DNA of 64,000 nt from a virus: positions 47,182 to 111,181 of IMG/VR virus record IMGVR_UViG_3300021963_004241. The stretch is one strand, 5' to 3'. The notes beneath the pieces are model-generated. The model saw nothing but the letters and a program-made list of their open reading frames with translations. It had not been told where the DNA came from and did no database searches. This document shows positions 38,918 through 49,140 of this stretch, piece after piece (position 1 is the stretch's first letter; every line of letters starts with the position of its first letter). The position numbers and the translations under genes are program-made.

Positions 38918-39733
38918 ATGATTAGAGGTATTGGCGGTAAGCCCTACATTAACTTAGATCCGTTTTTGGATGTAAAAGGATTTATAGATCTACACGCTGA
39001 GATCTGTAAAGGTTTTGCTTTGGCTAGAGATTATGCCAAGGAAGGAACTTGGATGGCACCTGGCTTTGATCAAAGCAGAGGTAGTTATGTTATCGATTGG
39101 AAACCAATCTACAAAGCGTTTGAAGAATATCAGAAACTACCCGATGATCATCCTATTAAGGTGCAGGGAAAAGAAATCTATCCTACAGACTTTAAAGATT
39201 ATAAACAGCGCAATTTATTCACACGTTATCTTAAGAGTGTGTTGGGTGCTAATGATCCTTACGTATATTATTTCCTATGGAATGAAGGCGACTGGAATGA
39301 ACGCAATGCTGAACGTCAGCTAACAGAAGAAAGTCGATTCTTTCCGGGCGTAGTAAGTTGGGTAAAAAGTTTGCAGGCACACGGTGTGATAGATCGTATT
39401 GGACGTGTGATATTCTTTCATTGCGACCATAACGGTAAGGCTTTTGAGCACAGAGACTTAGATGCTAAGAATGGTGTGTTTGAAAACGACTACTATACTC
39501 CTCATAACAATGAGTTTATACACATACGTTATCGTACCAAACGTGGGTTCTATATTTGGGATCCAGACACACAAGACAAACACTATGTAAACTCACATGC
39601 CGCTTTCTGGAACGACCAAGATTGGCACGGTGGAGAACACAGTTTAGAACAAGAATACGGACTAAGAATAGATTGTAAGTTTAGTAAAGAATTTAGAAAA
39701 ATTATAAACATAGATCATTTGGATTTTTATTAA
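38918..39733 (+). CDS. 2OG/Fe(II) oxygenase-like protein C
   Basis: A 271-residue protein. VIFFHCDHNGKAFEHRDLD (HRD as HxD) near residue 173 is followed by HIRYRTKRGFYIWD and DWHGGEHSLEQEYGLRID (distal His, then an Arg that could bind 2OG). This is the double-stranded beta-helix order of a 2-oxoglutarate oxygenase. The N-terminal half is helical and unique. It heads an operon of two radical SAM genes and a prolyl-hydroxylase-like gene. Its TAA overlaps the next ATG (TAATG). Confidence 0.65.
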   Translation: MIRGIGGKPYINLDPFLDVKGFIDLHAEICKGFALARDYAKEGTWMAPGFDQSRGSYVIDWKPIYKAFEEYQKLPDDHPIKVQGKEIYPTDFKDYKQRNLFTRYLKSVLGANDPYVYYFLWNEGDWNERNAERQLTEESRFFPGVVSWVKSLQAHGVIDRIGRVIFFHCDHNGKAFEHRDLDAKNGVFENDYYTPHNNEFIHIRYRTKRGFYIWDPDTQDKHYVNSHAAFWNDQDWHGGEHSLEQEYGLRIDCKFSKEFRKIINIDHLDFY

Positions 39734-40881
39734 TGACTTCCAAGTATTGTCCTTTGCCCTTTAGGGAAGTAGTTCTATTCAACGGTGACATTTTACAGCC
39801 CTGTTGTCAAAATCACGCTTATAAAGTTTTTATAAAAGATTCCTTCGATCAGTCTTTTAACACAGGAGTGTTAGAACAGTTCAGGAATCAATTGTTGTCC
39901 GGCCAACCTGTTAAAGGCTGCGACCAATGTTATAACGAAGAAGCTGCCGGTGTAGAATCTATGAGGCAAAGAAGTATTAACCGATACGGATATGTTGATA
40001 ATGTTGAGATCCACGCAATTCAAATGCAGTTTGATAACTTGTGTAATTTAAAATGTAGAATGTGTGCATCTACTAATAGTCATATGTTGTATGAAGATGA
40101 AATAGAAGTATTAGGTAAGACAATCAATCCTAAAAAGTTTATCTTAACAACAAGACATAATGAAATAGATAAGACACATTTAAAAGAAATTAAATTTTGG
40201 GGCGGTGAACCGTTAATAAGTCCTAGAGCTCAAGAATTTTTTAAAGACTTTACGACCTCCGGAGAAATATCTCAAGTTGTAATCTCTACATACACTAACG
40301 GAATGGTCACACCTTCAGGATACATTTTAGAAGCGTTTGAAAAATGTAGGTATCTTGATTTGTTTGTTAGCATAGATGCATACGGCGGATTGAATGAATA
40401 CATTAGAGGAAAGTCAAACTTTGATGATATTGTTAACACACTAAATTTCTTGCGGTCTTTAATGAAATCAAGACCTCCCGAAAGTACTTTTATCGGCGTG
40501 TCGACTCTTGTGAATATATACAATGTTAATAAGTTACAAGACTTAGATTCATTTATTAAGAAAGAATTTCCTGAGTTTGGGTTAGAGAAGAAATTTTTAT
40601 TCTATCCGGAATTTTTAAGAATAAGTTCTTTGCCCGCCGAGTATAAAAATAAAATAAGATCTTCAGTTGAACCATATCCGGAAGTTCTTAAATTTTTAAA
40701 CAACGAAGATACTGAGTACTTCGATGAATTTATTTTTTATAGTAATTCAATTGATAAGCTAAGACAAGAATTTTTAAAAGAAGTAAACCCGGAGTTGTAT
40801 GATTTTATGAAATCTTACAAATCAAAGAAGCAAGTTAAACAAATAGATTTACAAAAATTATATCCACAGATAGATTTATGA
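39733..40881 (+). CDS. Radical SAM protein 3, with N-terminal auxiliary-cluster (twitch-like) domain
   Basis: A 382-residue enzyme. The N-terminal 80 residues hold Cys pairs YCPLPF, QPCCQ and KGCDQC, like the SPASM/twitch domain found at the front of phage radical SAM proteins. The core motif CNLKCRMC starts near residue 102, followed by FWGGEP near residue 156. It shares this front-loaded architecture with radical SAM 4 and 10. It overlaps the following prolyl-hydroxylase-like gene by 4 bases, so the two are probably made together. Confidence 0.92.
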   Translation: MTSKYCPLPFREVVLFNGDILQPCCQNHAYKVFIKDSFDQSFNTGVLEQFRNQLLSGQPVKGCDQCYNEEAAGVESMRQRSINRYGYVDNVEIHAIQMQFDNLCNLKCRMCASTNSHMLYEDEIEVLGKTINPKKFILTTRHNEIDKTHLKEIKFWGGEPLISPRAQEFFKDFTTSGEISQVVISTYTNGMVTPSGYILEAFEKCRYLDLFVSIDAYGGLNEYIRGKSNFDDIVNTLNFLRSLMKSRPPESTFIGVSTLVNIYNVNKLQDLDSFIKKEFPEFGLEKKFLFYPEFLRISSLPAEYKNKIRSSVEPYPEVLKFLNNEDTEYFDEFIFYSNSIDKLRQEFLKEVNPELYDFMKSYKSKKQVKQIDLQKLYPQIDL

Positions 40882-41477
40882 ACAAAATAGTATATTCAGA
40901 AATGCCTTTAGTTGCCGTCTACGAAGATGTTGTTGATCACGAATACTGTGATTATATCATTGACAAGTTTAATAAAGACGGAATGAATCCTAGAGCAGGG
41001 TGGGAATCCTATCAGCAGTCAGACGGACAAGTACACGAAGGAATTGAACAACGTAACATAAGTTGGGATACGCCACAAGAAATCAGAGAACACTTTTGGG
41101 CCATAATAACCCAAGTCACAGGAGTACCTCGAAGTCATATTGAAGCTGGAGACATTTATAGATACGATCAAGGTCAGTTTTTTGATCTACACGTAGATTT
41201 TCCTTTAGAACCAAGGAAGATCAAATATTATGAAAAGGGCGGAGATCGAAAGCATACTGCTATATTCTATTTGAATGATGATTATGAAGGTGGAGAACTT
41301 AGTTTTCCTGTATTAGGTTTTTCGATAAAGCCTAAAAAAGGTTCAATGGCTTGGCTAGAATATGACTATCCAGATGAATCAATTAATCAGTCTGGCGTAC
41401 ACGAGTCAACAGTAATAACCAAAGGCGAGAAATGGATCTGTGCTACGTTTATAGCAAACGGACCTAGGGTGATCTAA
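40878..41477 (+). CDS. Prolyl-4-hydroxylase-type 2OG/Fe(II) oxygenase
   Basis: A 199-residue protein with the complete P4H motif: FFDLHVDFPLE (HxD) near residue 98, AIFYLNDDYEGGELSFP, then SGVHESTVITKGEKW (distal His and the 2OG-binding Lys) near residue 173. These enzymes hydroxylate proline or other residues in proteins or free amino acids. It is the best-preserved oxygenase of the module. It overlaps both radical SAM neighbours by 1-4 bases. Confidence 0.9.
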   Translation: MNKIVYSEMPLVAVYEDVVDHEYCDYIIDKFNKDGMNPRAGWESYQQSDGQVHEGIEQRNISWDTPQEIREHFWAIITQVTGVPRSHIEAGDIYRYDQGQFFDLHVDFPLEPRKIKYYEKGGDRKHTAIFYLNDDYEGGELSFPVLGFSIKPKKGSMAWLEYDYPDESINQSGVHESTVITKGEKWICATFIANGPRVI

Positions 41478-42886
41478 TGGAAGAATTTTGGATTAAACCT
41501 CAAGATACTGAGCTAGGCCATTGGCAAAATAAAATAGCATCGATGACCGGCAGCAATACTTTTTGTGCATTGCCCTGGATACACTTTGCAACTAGACCAA
41601 ATGGCGACATGAGATTATGTTGTTCGTCAAATGCCTCTGGTGCTGGCGAAGATCATATAGTAGGATTAGTAAAAAACGAAACAGGACGACCTGCTAACTT
41701 CGGTAGAGAAACTCCTATGAGCGCCTGGAATAACGAATACATGCGTTCGGTTAGAACAACGATGCTGCGCAATGAAATTCCTGCTAGCTGTCGTAAATGT
41801 TTTGAAGAAGAAAGCAAAGGAATAGCCAGCAAGCGCATTTGGGAAACAGCATCCTGGTCTTTGGACGGAATCGATTTAGAGGAGTTAGTAGAACAGACTG
41901 CTCAAGATGGCACTGTGCCGGAGAAGTTAGTCTATCTAGATCTTAGATTAGGCCATACCTGTAACTTAAAATGTGTTATGTGCAGTCCACACGATTCGAG
42001 TTTGTGGGTAGCAGATCATAAAAAAGTCTATCCGTTATTCAAACACGATGCATTGAAGAGTCAAATGAGTTGGGACCAAAAGGAGTTCAACAATTATTGG
42101 CACGAAAATCCAGACTTCTGGAAAGAAATGTATAAACAGATTCCTAATCTAAAACAAGTTTACTTTGCAGGCGGGGAACCTTTACTAATAAAAGAACACA
42201 AAAAGTTTTTAGAAGAAATAATCAGTCAAGGATATGCGGATAAGATCCTAATCAGATACAACACAAACGGATTATTAGTAAATGAAGAGATCATTGATCT
42301 ATGGACAAAATTTAAAAAAGTTAAAGTAGGATTTAGCATAGATGCTTATGGTGATAAAAATTATTACATAAGATATCCTAGCGATTGGTCAGTTATCGAA
42401 AAGAACTTGCACAGGTTAGATAACACCCCAGACAATATACAAGTCAGTATAGCCACAGCTATACAGATACTAAACATCAAACATCTGCCAGACTTTGCTC
42501 GATGGAAGATAAAACAGAACTTTAAAAAGATAAATTTTGAAAATGTCACGGGCGGAATACAAGCAGGTGGCGGTATCTTTAATATGCATCTGCTTTACAT
42601 ACCTACATTTTTAGATATTAGATGTTTACCGCAAGAAGATAAAGCAGAAGTAAGAAAATCATTTGCAGAATTTGCAACCTGGTTACACGAAAATTACAGA
42701 CAGGATGAAGACTTTTGGAAAAAGAATCCTTATGGTTGGCGCCGCTGGCAAGCTGTACTAGAATTTATGGATTCGGCAGACAACAGTCATTTGTTACCAG
42801 CATTAAAAGAATATCTCGCAGAGTTAGATAAAGTAAGAAATACAAAGTTTTCTACTTTCTTCCCAGAATTAAAATTCATAGAATAA
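41477..42886 (+). CDS. Radical SAM protein 4, with N-terminal auxiliary-cluster domain
   Basis: A 469-residue enzyme. The front domain has TFCALPWIHFATRPNGDMRL followed by CCSS and ASCRKCFEEE. The core CNLKCVMC lies near residue 160 and YFAGGEP near residue 232. Later blocks are FSIDAYGDKNYYIRYP (a conserved strand also seen in proteins 3 and 10). Its ATG overlaps the previous stop by one base and its own stop overlaps the next ATG. The family is normally tied to peptide or natural-product modification. Confidence 0.93.
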   Translation: MEEFWIKPQDTELGHWQNKIASMTGSNTFCALPWIHFATRPNGDMRLCCSSNASGAGEDHIVGLVKNETGRPANFGRETPMSAWNNEYMRSVRTTMLRNEIPASCRKCFEEESKGIASKRIWETASWSLDGIDLEELVEQTAQDGTVPEKLVYLDLRLGHTCNLKCVMCSPHDSSLWVADHKKVYPLFKHDALKSQMSWDQKEFNNYWHENPDFWKEMYKQIPNLKQVYFAGGEPLLIKEHKKFLEEIISQGYADKILIRYNTNGLLVNEEIIDLWTKFKKVKVGFSIDAYGDKNYYIRYPSDWSVIEKNLHRLDNTPDNIQVSIATAIQILNIKHLPDFARWKIKQNFKKINFENVTGGIQAGGGIFNMHLLYIPTFLDIRCLPQEDKAEVRKSFAEFATWLHENYRQDEDFWKKNPYGWRRWQAVLEFMDSADNSHLLPALKEYLAELDKVRNTKFSTFFPELKFIE

Positions 42887-43968
42887 TGCCAGATTTTAAG
42901 TTTTTAGATCAAACTAATAATCATCACTCATTTCAAGTAGCTTGGGAATCTACTTTAAAATGTAATCTTGATTGTAGTTATTGCGGTGATGGGCACGACA
43001 ATAAGATAGATCATCCTAGTTTAGAAGATAGTTTATCTACAATTGACTTTATAGTAGAGTATCTCAATCTTTACATGATGGATAGGCCCGAGCATATAAG
43101 ATTTGCAAATCTAAATATCCAAGGCGGAGAAAGTATATTCCATCCAAATATTATAGAAATATTAGAGTACTTGAGAAAAAAGAAAAGCCTCTACAATGAT
43201 TGGAACTTGAATGTAGCATTGATTACAAATGGAACTACAGGAACCGATCGATGGAAACGTATTGCAGATCTTGTTGACTACTTTACAATGAGTTTTCATT
43301 CAGAAAGCTTGCCTAAGCAACAGGAACTATTTAAATCTAATGTTCTTTATCTTAGAGATCAAAAAAAGAATTTTAAAGTTTCCGTATTGATGCATCCTAA
43401 ACACTGGGATAGGTGTGTAGAGATTGTTGAATGGTGTAAAGAAAACAATATAAGTTATACTCCAAGACAACTAGATCATACTTGGACTGAGTTTAGATTT
43501 AATTACAACGCTGAACAAACTGAATACTTGACAGGAATAAAACAAGTTCCGATTACAACTAAGGTCATTTCATTTTTTAGAAATGGTATCAATCTTTCTT
43601 CTCAGGGCAGAGCTTGCTGCGGGGGAGAAGTACTATGCACAGACAAAGATAAAGAAACAACCTACATAAAAGGAAATAATTTTAAAGGCTGGCATTGTTC
43701 TGTGAATAGATTCTTTCTCTACATTAGGCAAACAACAGGAGAGATCTATACTAATAAAGACTGTAGAATGAATCTAGAGGGAAAGGTTGGAGTCATAGGG
43801 ATGTTAAAAGACTCAGATAAAATTTTAAAAGACCTAAAAGAACGGATATCAACCGATACATTACCAGATATAATTTGTAAGAAACATAGTTGTTGGTGTG
43901 GACTGTGTGCTCCTAAAGCAGAAACAAAAGAAATGTTTGATGAAATAATGGAAAAGTACAAATGCTGA
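42886..43968 (+). CDS. Radical SAM protein 5
   Basis: A 360-residue enzyme with CNLDCSYC (C26, C30, C33) and a NIQGGES variant of the GGE motif near residue 85. The C-terminal half has ACCGGEVLC, GWHCSVNRF, KDCRMN and SCWCGLCAPKAE, enough cysteines for one or two auxiliary clusters. It is a clear paralogue of radical SAM 7 (44914-46017): ACCGG, WHC.VN.FF and CG.C.PKA are shared. It overlaps the next gene by 7 bases. Confidence 0.92.
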   Translation: MPDFKFLDQTNNHHSFQVAWESTLKCNLDCSYCGDGHDNKIDHPSLEDSLSTIDFIVEYLNLYMMDRPEHIRFANLNIQGGESIFHPNIIEILEYLRKKKSLYNDWNLNVALITNGTTGTDRWKRIADLVDYFTMSFHSESLPKQQELFKSNVLYLRDQKKNFKVSVLMHPKHWDRCVEIVEWCKENNISYTPRQLDHTWTEFRFNYNAEQTEYLTGIKQVPITTKVISFFRNGINLSSQGRACCGGEVLCTDKDKETTYIKGNNFKGWHCSVNRFFLYIRQTTGEIYTNKDCRMNLEGKVGVIGMLKDSDKILKDLKERISTDTLPDIICKKHSCWCGLCAPKAETKEMFDEIMEKYKC

Positions 43969-44936
43969 CTCGTGTTATTAACAGCAGAAAATCAAATGTT
44001 CTTAGCATAGAATTTATGTTAGGTAATCTATGCAATTACAAATGTTCGTATTGCTTTCCTGGCAGCAACGAAGGTGATCATCCCTGGCCAGATTATGAAT
44101 TATTAATTAAAAATTTAAAATATCTTTTAGACACTTATAAAAATAACGGTAAAGATGTTTTTGAATTCTACTTAGTAGGTGGTGAACCTACACTGTGGAA
44201 GAAGTTGCCTGACTTATGTAAGTTTTTAAAATCAAATTATAATGCAGTTATCCGATTATCAACTAATGGTTACAAAAGTAGCAACTGGTGGAAACAACAT
44301 GCTAAGTTGTTTGATGCTGTAGAAATATCTGTGCATCACGAATATGCCAAACCGCATCACATTATCGATGTAGGGGATGCTCTTTATAGAGAAAAAACTA
44401 ATCTAGTTGCCAATGTATTAATGGATCCTGCACATTGGGATAAGTGCAAAGGCATATTAGAGATGTTAAGGGGCAGCGAAAAGCGTTGGCCTATAGTTGC
44501 CAAATGGGTACACTTTAACGGAGAAAGTAGATACAACTCTGATCAAGTTCAATATCTCGAGAAGCCTCTCAAACGTTGGCCTAATCTATGGTGGTGGTTT
44601 ACTTTGCCCTACAAAGAATATTATAAACTATGGGTGATCGAGAACGGAAAAAAGAAACTTGTTGCAGATAATTGGCTTACTCTACAAGGGAAAAATAAAT
44701 TCAAAGGATGGATCTGTAACTTAGGTGTAGATCATCTTGAAATATTTCAGACAGGCCGTATAGGTGGCAATTGTAAACAGAAGGTTTACGGGAGAGATTC
44801 TTTTTATAATCTCTATGATGAGAACTTTGTTAGAGAGTTTAGTCCCAATATCAAACCGATAGTTTGTCAGAAAGACATATGTGAGTGCGGTTTTGAAACC
44901 GGAATTAATAAATTTATTCCAATTCAGCCGTTGTAA
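43962..44936 (+). CDS. Radical SAM protein 6
   Basis: A 324-residue enzyme with CNYKCSYC (C24, C28, C31) and LVGGEP near residue 68. The C-terminus has GWICNLGVDHLEI and CQKDICECGFETG, as in radical SAM 1 and 8. It is the last gene of the plus-strand operon; its stop overlaps the convergent radical SAM 7 gene by 23 bases. Confidence 0.92.
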   Translation: MLTRVINSRKSNVLSIEFMLGNLCNYKCSYCFPGSNEGDHPWPDYELLIKNLKYLLDTYKNNGKDVFEFYLVGGEPTLWKKLPDLCKFLKSNYNAVIRLSTNGYKSSNWWKQHAKLFDAVEISVHHEYAKPHHIIDVGDALYREKTNLVANVLMDPAHWDKCKGILEMLRGSEKRWPIVAKWVHFNGESRYNSDQVQYLEKPLKRWPNLWWWFTLPYKEYYKLWVIENGKKKLVADNWLTLQGKNKFKGWICNLGVDHLEIFQTGRIGGNCKQKVYGRDSFYNLYDENFVREFSPNIKPIVCQKDICECGFETGINKFIPIQPL

Positions 44937-46017
44937 CTTCTTTCCAAAGCTGTTTAAAATCTTCAAACGATTGTGCTTTAGGTACACACATACCACAACC
45001 GCATCTCTGATTAGGACATACGATTGCAGGAAGTTTATCCTTGTTTAAAAACTCTTTTAAATTATCTAGGATCTGTTGTGATTCTTTTATATTACCAATA
45101 GGACCCTTGCCATCAAATGTAGCTTGACAAGTTTGATGATGAAAGACATTTCCTGTATGTTGGTCAATGTGCATAAAGAACCAATTAACTGTACAATGCC
45201 AATCTTTAAACCAGTTCTTTACTAACTTTACCTCAGTCCACTCGCCGTTGACTTTTCCTGTAGTGCATCTGCCACCGCAGCAGGCTCGACCTATGTTAGT
45301 TCCTTCTTGTTTTTGTTCAGCCGATCTATCAAGATTCATAAATTTAAAGAACCAATCTTGTTGTTCTTTAGTATATTCGTGACTGGTTCTACGATTCTTA
45401 CCTTCTGAATCTATGAACCATCCCTTGCGTTCCATGTTACCATCACCGATGGGCACAGGGTTTATCTTTGTAATACCGTTAGATCTTAGATTTTCACAAA
45501 TCTCAACAGCTTCATCGAAGTGGTCACAGTGTAACATTATATTGGCCTGCACACTCATTCCCGCTTTATGCAATTCAATGATGTTCTTCCAGCTGCGTAA
45601 CTTTAATTTCGGAGAAGCTTCCGTATGATAACTGATAGTAACGTGTATAAAGTTATCTAAGATCTTGCTTGTGAATTGAGGTCCCCAGGTTCCGTTGGTA
45701 GTAAGACCTAATTTGAATCCTCCTACGGATTTTATATAATCAATTAAAGGCCAGAAGTTAGGATTAGCCGTAGGCTCACCTCCGGTAAAATCTATATTGC
45801 TGTGATCTTTGTATACTCTTTTGTCTTTATACAAGTCAGTATATTGTTTAATGAAGTTGAAAGTTTCTTTTAATTCTTCTAGTGAGGGGTAAGGACTGTA
45901 ATTATTGTGTCTGGTGCTTTCGCAGTAGGAGCAATCTAAGTTACACCTTCTTAACATATCCCAGGTTATCATTAATCCGGAAGGATTTTTTAAATTAATA
46001 GCAGTAGTTTCAATCAT
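44914..46017 (-). CDS. Radical SAM protein 7
   Basis: A 367-residue enzyme with CNLDCSYC (C25, C29, C32) and FTGGEP near residue 73. The rear has ACCGGRCTTG, WHCTVNWFFM and RCGCGMCVPKAQ, all shared with radical SAM 5. It is the last gene of a minus-strand operon of four radical SAM genes and a QueC-like gene, overlapping the upstream gene by 8 bases. The presence of copies in both divergent operons suggests local duplication. Confidence 0.92.
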   Translation of the reverse strand: MIETTAINLKNPSGLMITWDMLRRCNLDCSYCESTRHNNYSPYPSLEELKETFNFIKQYTDLYKDKRVYKDHSNIDFTGGEPTANPNFWPLIDYIKSVGGFKLGLTTNGTWGPQFTSKILDNFIHVTISYHTEASPKLKLRSWKNIIELHKAGMSVQANIMLHCDHFDEAVEICENLRSNGITKINPVPIGDGNMERKGWFIDSEGKNRRTSHEYTKEQQDWFFKFMNLDRSAEQKQEGTNIGRACCGGRCTTGKVNGEWTEVKLVKNWFKDWHCTVNWFFMHIDQHTGNVFHHQTCQATFDGKGPIGNIKESQQILDNLKEFLNKDKLPAIVCPNQRCGCGMCVPKAQSFEDFKQLWKEVTTAELE

Positions 46018-46906
46018 TTTTGTATTTTGTTAGCGGGATATCGGCTGCACAAGTACACCAATCTCTAGTACAAACAATTGGACTGGAAGGAATTTCAAAT
46101 GTTCCTTCGTATATGTTGCCAAGGCTTCCACCGACCCTACAGGTTGCTCTATGTACTTCACCGTTCCAGTTAATCATCAAACTTTCAATTCCGGCATTAC
46201 AAGTCCATCCTTTGAATTGATTCAAGTGATTCTTAATAATATCATTAGCATGTATTATCTGTTGGTCATCTATTCTGCAATTGGGCTTGGCAGTTGCATC
46301 TTGACTTAATAGCCATTCTAGATCGTCACCGTCATATCTTAAATCATCAAATATATTATGATCTCCATCAGTCCATCTTATCCTACGAACAGCATACCTG
46401 ATGCCTAACTCTTGGAATTTTTTCACTACCGTACGAACACTGTGCATGTGTTTATGATGCGCCATTACATTAACATGAAAATCACGCTCGGTGCTGTCAT
46501 AAAACTTAAGAATAGTGTCAAACACTCTCATCCATTCTTGTTCGAAGTGCAGACTGAATACTAAATGATTATAAAAAATTTCGTTATCTAAATACCATTT
46601 ATATCCTCTGGTACCGTTGGTAGTTACGTTAACCCAAAACACATATTTTCTTTTTAAGTATTCTAGAAAATCCTCGATGTCGGGATGAACGCAAGGTTCT
46701 CCACCAGTTAAACTAATTCTTAAGGGTTTACCTATTTCACATAAAGTATCAACTGCTGACTCGAGAACGTTTATATCAGTGTGAGGACTGTAATTATCGT
46801 GTATGCTGCTAGGACAATATGAACAGTCGTAGTTACACCGCTTGCCTAGATTCCACTCTACTTTAAGTTGATCCTGATGTGGCCAAGAACTAGTGATCTT
46901 GTACAA
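46010..46906 (-). CDS. Radical SAM protein 8, TTG start
   Basis: I choose a TTG at 46906 with GGGAG 6 bases upstream (298 residues); a TTG at 46927 is also possible. CNYDCSYC falls at C24, C28, C31, with LTGGEP near residue 68. The C-terminus GWTCNAGIESLMINWNGEVH, ATCRVGGSLGNIY and CTRDWCTCAAD matches the auxiliary-cluster ending of radical SAM 1 and 6. It overlaps the upstream gene by 17 bases. Confidence 0.9.
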   Translation of the reverse strand: MYKITSSWPHQDQLKVEWNLGKRCNYDCSYCPSSIHDNYSPHTDINVLESAVDTLCEIGKPLRISLTGGEPCVHPDIEDFLEYLKRKYVFWVNVTTNGTRGYKWYLDNEIFYNHLVFSLHFEQEWMRVFDTILKFYDSTERDFHVNVMAHHKHMHSVRTVVKKFQELGIRYAVRRIRWTDGDHNIFDDLRYDGDDLEWLLSQDATAKPNCRIDDQQIIHANDIIKNHLNQFKGWTCNAGIESLMINWNGEVHRATCRVGGSLGNIYEGTFEIPSSPIVCTRDWCTCAADIPLTKYKND

Positions 46907-47882
46907 ATTGTTCTCCCAACTTATCAAATGATCCGCACTGTCTGCTACATTCTCTTAGAGGTTTATTCATCCAGGTAGATTCTATCTTGTGAAAATAGTC
47001 AGAATTAAAAATTTCTTCAAGTGTATTTTCTCTTAGACTAGGTAGCATATCTATTTGATCCATGTAGTCTACTCTGCTTTCGTGTCTAGGAAGTATCCAA
47101 CTAAAATCTAACCAGCAACAAGGACTAATAGATCCCGATGCTCCTATATAAAATTCTTTATTATTTTGCACCTTGCAGTTTATAAAAGGTTTTTCTACTT
47201 TCAATGATTCTACGATTTTAGGAATCATCTCCTTGCTCTTAACTGTTGGTTGAAGTATATGTGTAGTTTTTCCTCGCTCGTCAATGACGTGCAGTTTATC
47301 ATCTTGAAATCTAGATGTGTGTTTAACAGTAAATTTTCTAAATCCTAAATCTTGAGACATAGATCTGCAGGATTCTATCTGGTGTTCATTATGAGCAAAC
47401 GCTAACATAGCCCATTCAGCGTTACCGCCTGCTTGTATAAATGCCCGAGCATTTTCTATTATCTTATCAAAGTCAGTATCGATCCTATACAAATGATGTG
47501 TATCCTTTAGTCCATCGATGCCGAATGCTACCCTTATGTTGAGCTTGGCTAATCTTTCCCACCATTTGATATCTCTAGCACTTCCATTAGTGTGCATATT
47601 CAATATAACAGAAGGATTTATAGATCTAATGTATTCTAATATTTCTAAACAATCCTTGGCAATTATAGGATCTCCAAGATTCCCGCATAGATTAATTCCC
47701 TGTAACTGCTGAATAAAACTTTCAGGAAACCATTTTTTAAATACATCTAGATCAATTTCTGTTATTTCAAACAATGGATTTAATATTCCACCATTGATTC
47801 TTCTAGGACACATAGGACACCTAGCTTGGCATCTTGTGGTTAATTCCAAGTGTATACTTTTTATGTCGGAAAGTTTATACAT
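46890..47882 (-). CDS. Radical SAM protein 9 (SPASM type)
   Basis: The start is ATG 47882, 8 bases inside the end of the upstream gene; 330 residues. CQARCPMC (C18, C22, C25) and the NLCGNLGDP variant replacing GGEP near residue 64 resemble SPASM proteins with a CPMCPR core. The rear has ISPCCWLDF and a terminal CSRQCGS. The conserved ISPCC element indicates a SPASM domain. It belongs to a subclass distinct from its neighbours. Confidence 0.9.
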   Translation of the reverse strand: MYKLSDIKSIHLELTTRCQARCPMCPRRINGGILNPLFEITEIDLDVFKKWFPESFIQQLQGINLCGNLGDPIIAKDCLEILEYIRSINPSVILNMHTNGSARDIKWWERLAKLNIRVAFGIDGLKDTHHLYRIDTDFDKIIENARAFIQAGGNAEWAMLAFAHNEHQIESCRSMSQDLGFRKFTVKHTSRFQDDKLHVIDERGKTTHILQPTVKSKEMIPKIVESLKVEKPFINCKVQNNKEFYIGASGSISPCCWLDFSWILPRHESRVDYMDQIDMLPSLRENTLEEIFNSDYFHKIESTWMNKPLRECSRQCGSFDKLGEQFVQDH

Positions 47883-49140
47883 AGTCTTTAAACTCTGGCA
47901 CAGCATCTGTTAGACTTTGATTACGTGTGCTGTCTAATCTTTTATTAAATTCAACAAAGTCGTTCCATAGATGACTTTGATCTTTAGCCTGTAGATAATT
48001 TATATTATCTTTGATTTGTTGTCTTGTTACTTTTTCTAGCAAAGCATTTTCTGTTATAGCTGGAAACGTAAACAGTCTTTGTTCTACTGATTTCAATCTG
48101 TTAATTGCTTCTTCTTTTAACGGTTGAGGCAATACCTGTGCAGATAACACATTAGGGTAACTTACTCTATGACTATAGAATACTATTCCTAATTCGTTGA
48201 TAAAATGATCTACACATTCTGCAGCCTGTAATATATTAGCGGCCTGCGCGGTAAATGCTCCTACTATTCGCGTAACATTTTTGATTTTTTGTATTTCTCG
48301 TATGTTGTTAACAACCAAATCCCAGTTACTGTTAGTGCGTATGTAATTGTAAACATTCCCAACGCCGTCAAGGCTGACATTAACGGCAACTGATCTAAAC
48401 TTAGGCCAATATTCGTGAACACTTCTTCCTCCCTTTATTCCTAGTGTTGTGCCATTAGTGGCATATTTTAATTCTATATTCTTGCCATATGGCTCTAGCA
48501 TATCTAGTATTCGATAATGCTGCGGATCCATTAGAGGTTCGCCGCCTGCAAATTCTACACGTCTAAAATGAGGAAGTAATTTTTCAAAACTATTCCACCA
48601 ATTATCAGTGTTATCAAACGGTCCTATGTATTGTCCGGGAGTCTTAACTAACTTGGCTACAGTAGGTACTAGGTAATTGTTTTCTTTTTCGTAGAAAGGT
48701 TTAACTTCATCCCAATCTTTCCAGTTCGTGCTATCCAACGGATTGCACATTCTACATTTGAGATTGCAAAGATTGTTAAGTTTAATCTCAATAGTAGGAA
48801 ATGTAAATGGCATATTGAAGTTATGATCCATTCCATTTAGTGCGTGTGGATATAAGTTAATACGTGCTTCAGGAATGACGCCATTAATGTGACGCTGGCG
48901 TAGACTTTCAACTCCCTGATCTTCTAGATCGAAACAAGGTTTACAAACTTCAGGTCTTTCATTATGTAAGACCTGTTGCCGGACCAGTTTCATGTTATCA
49001 CTGTTCCACACTTCTTCTAAACTTTGTTCTTGTATCCAACCAATAGGTTGGCTGCGGCAGCATATTTTAATTGCACCGTCTTCGCGTGTTGCTAATCCTG
49101 TAAAAGGATGCATACAAAAGGTTTTACTTGGATGATTCAA
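47875..49140 (-). CDS. Radical SAM protein 10, with N-terminal auxiliary-cluster domain, TTG start
   Basis: The best start is TTG 49140 (NHPSKTFCMHPFTGLATREDG follows in part), because the family needs the early FC residue; 421 residues. The front has KICCRS and KPCFDLEDQG. The core CNLKCRMC is near residue 122, and EFAGGEP near residue 197. It shares architecture with radical SAM 3 and 4. It overlaps the QueC-like gene by 17 bases. No clear ribosome site was found for the TTG, so the start is tentative. Confidence 0.88.
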   Translation of the reverse strand: MNHPSKTFCMHPFTGLATREDGAIKICCRSQPIGWIQEQSLEEVWNSDNMKLVRQQVLHNERPEVCKPCFDLEDQGVESLRQRHINGVIPEARINLYPHALNGMDHNFNMPFTFPTIEIKLNNLCNLKCRMCNPLDSTNWKDWDEVKPFYEKENNYLVPTVAKLVKTPGQYIGPFDNTDNWWNSFEKLLPHFRRVEFAGGEPLMDPQHYRILDMLEPYGKNIELKYATNGTTLGIKGGRSVHEYWPKFRSVAVNVSLDGVGNVYNYIRTNSNWDLVVNNIREIQKIKNVTRIVGAFTAQAANILQAAECVDHFINELGIVFYSHRVSYPNVLSAQVLPQPLKEEAINRLKSVEQRLFTFPAITENALLEKVTRQQIKDNINYLQAKDQSHLWNDFVEFNKRLDSTRNQSLTDAVPEFKDYV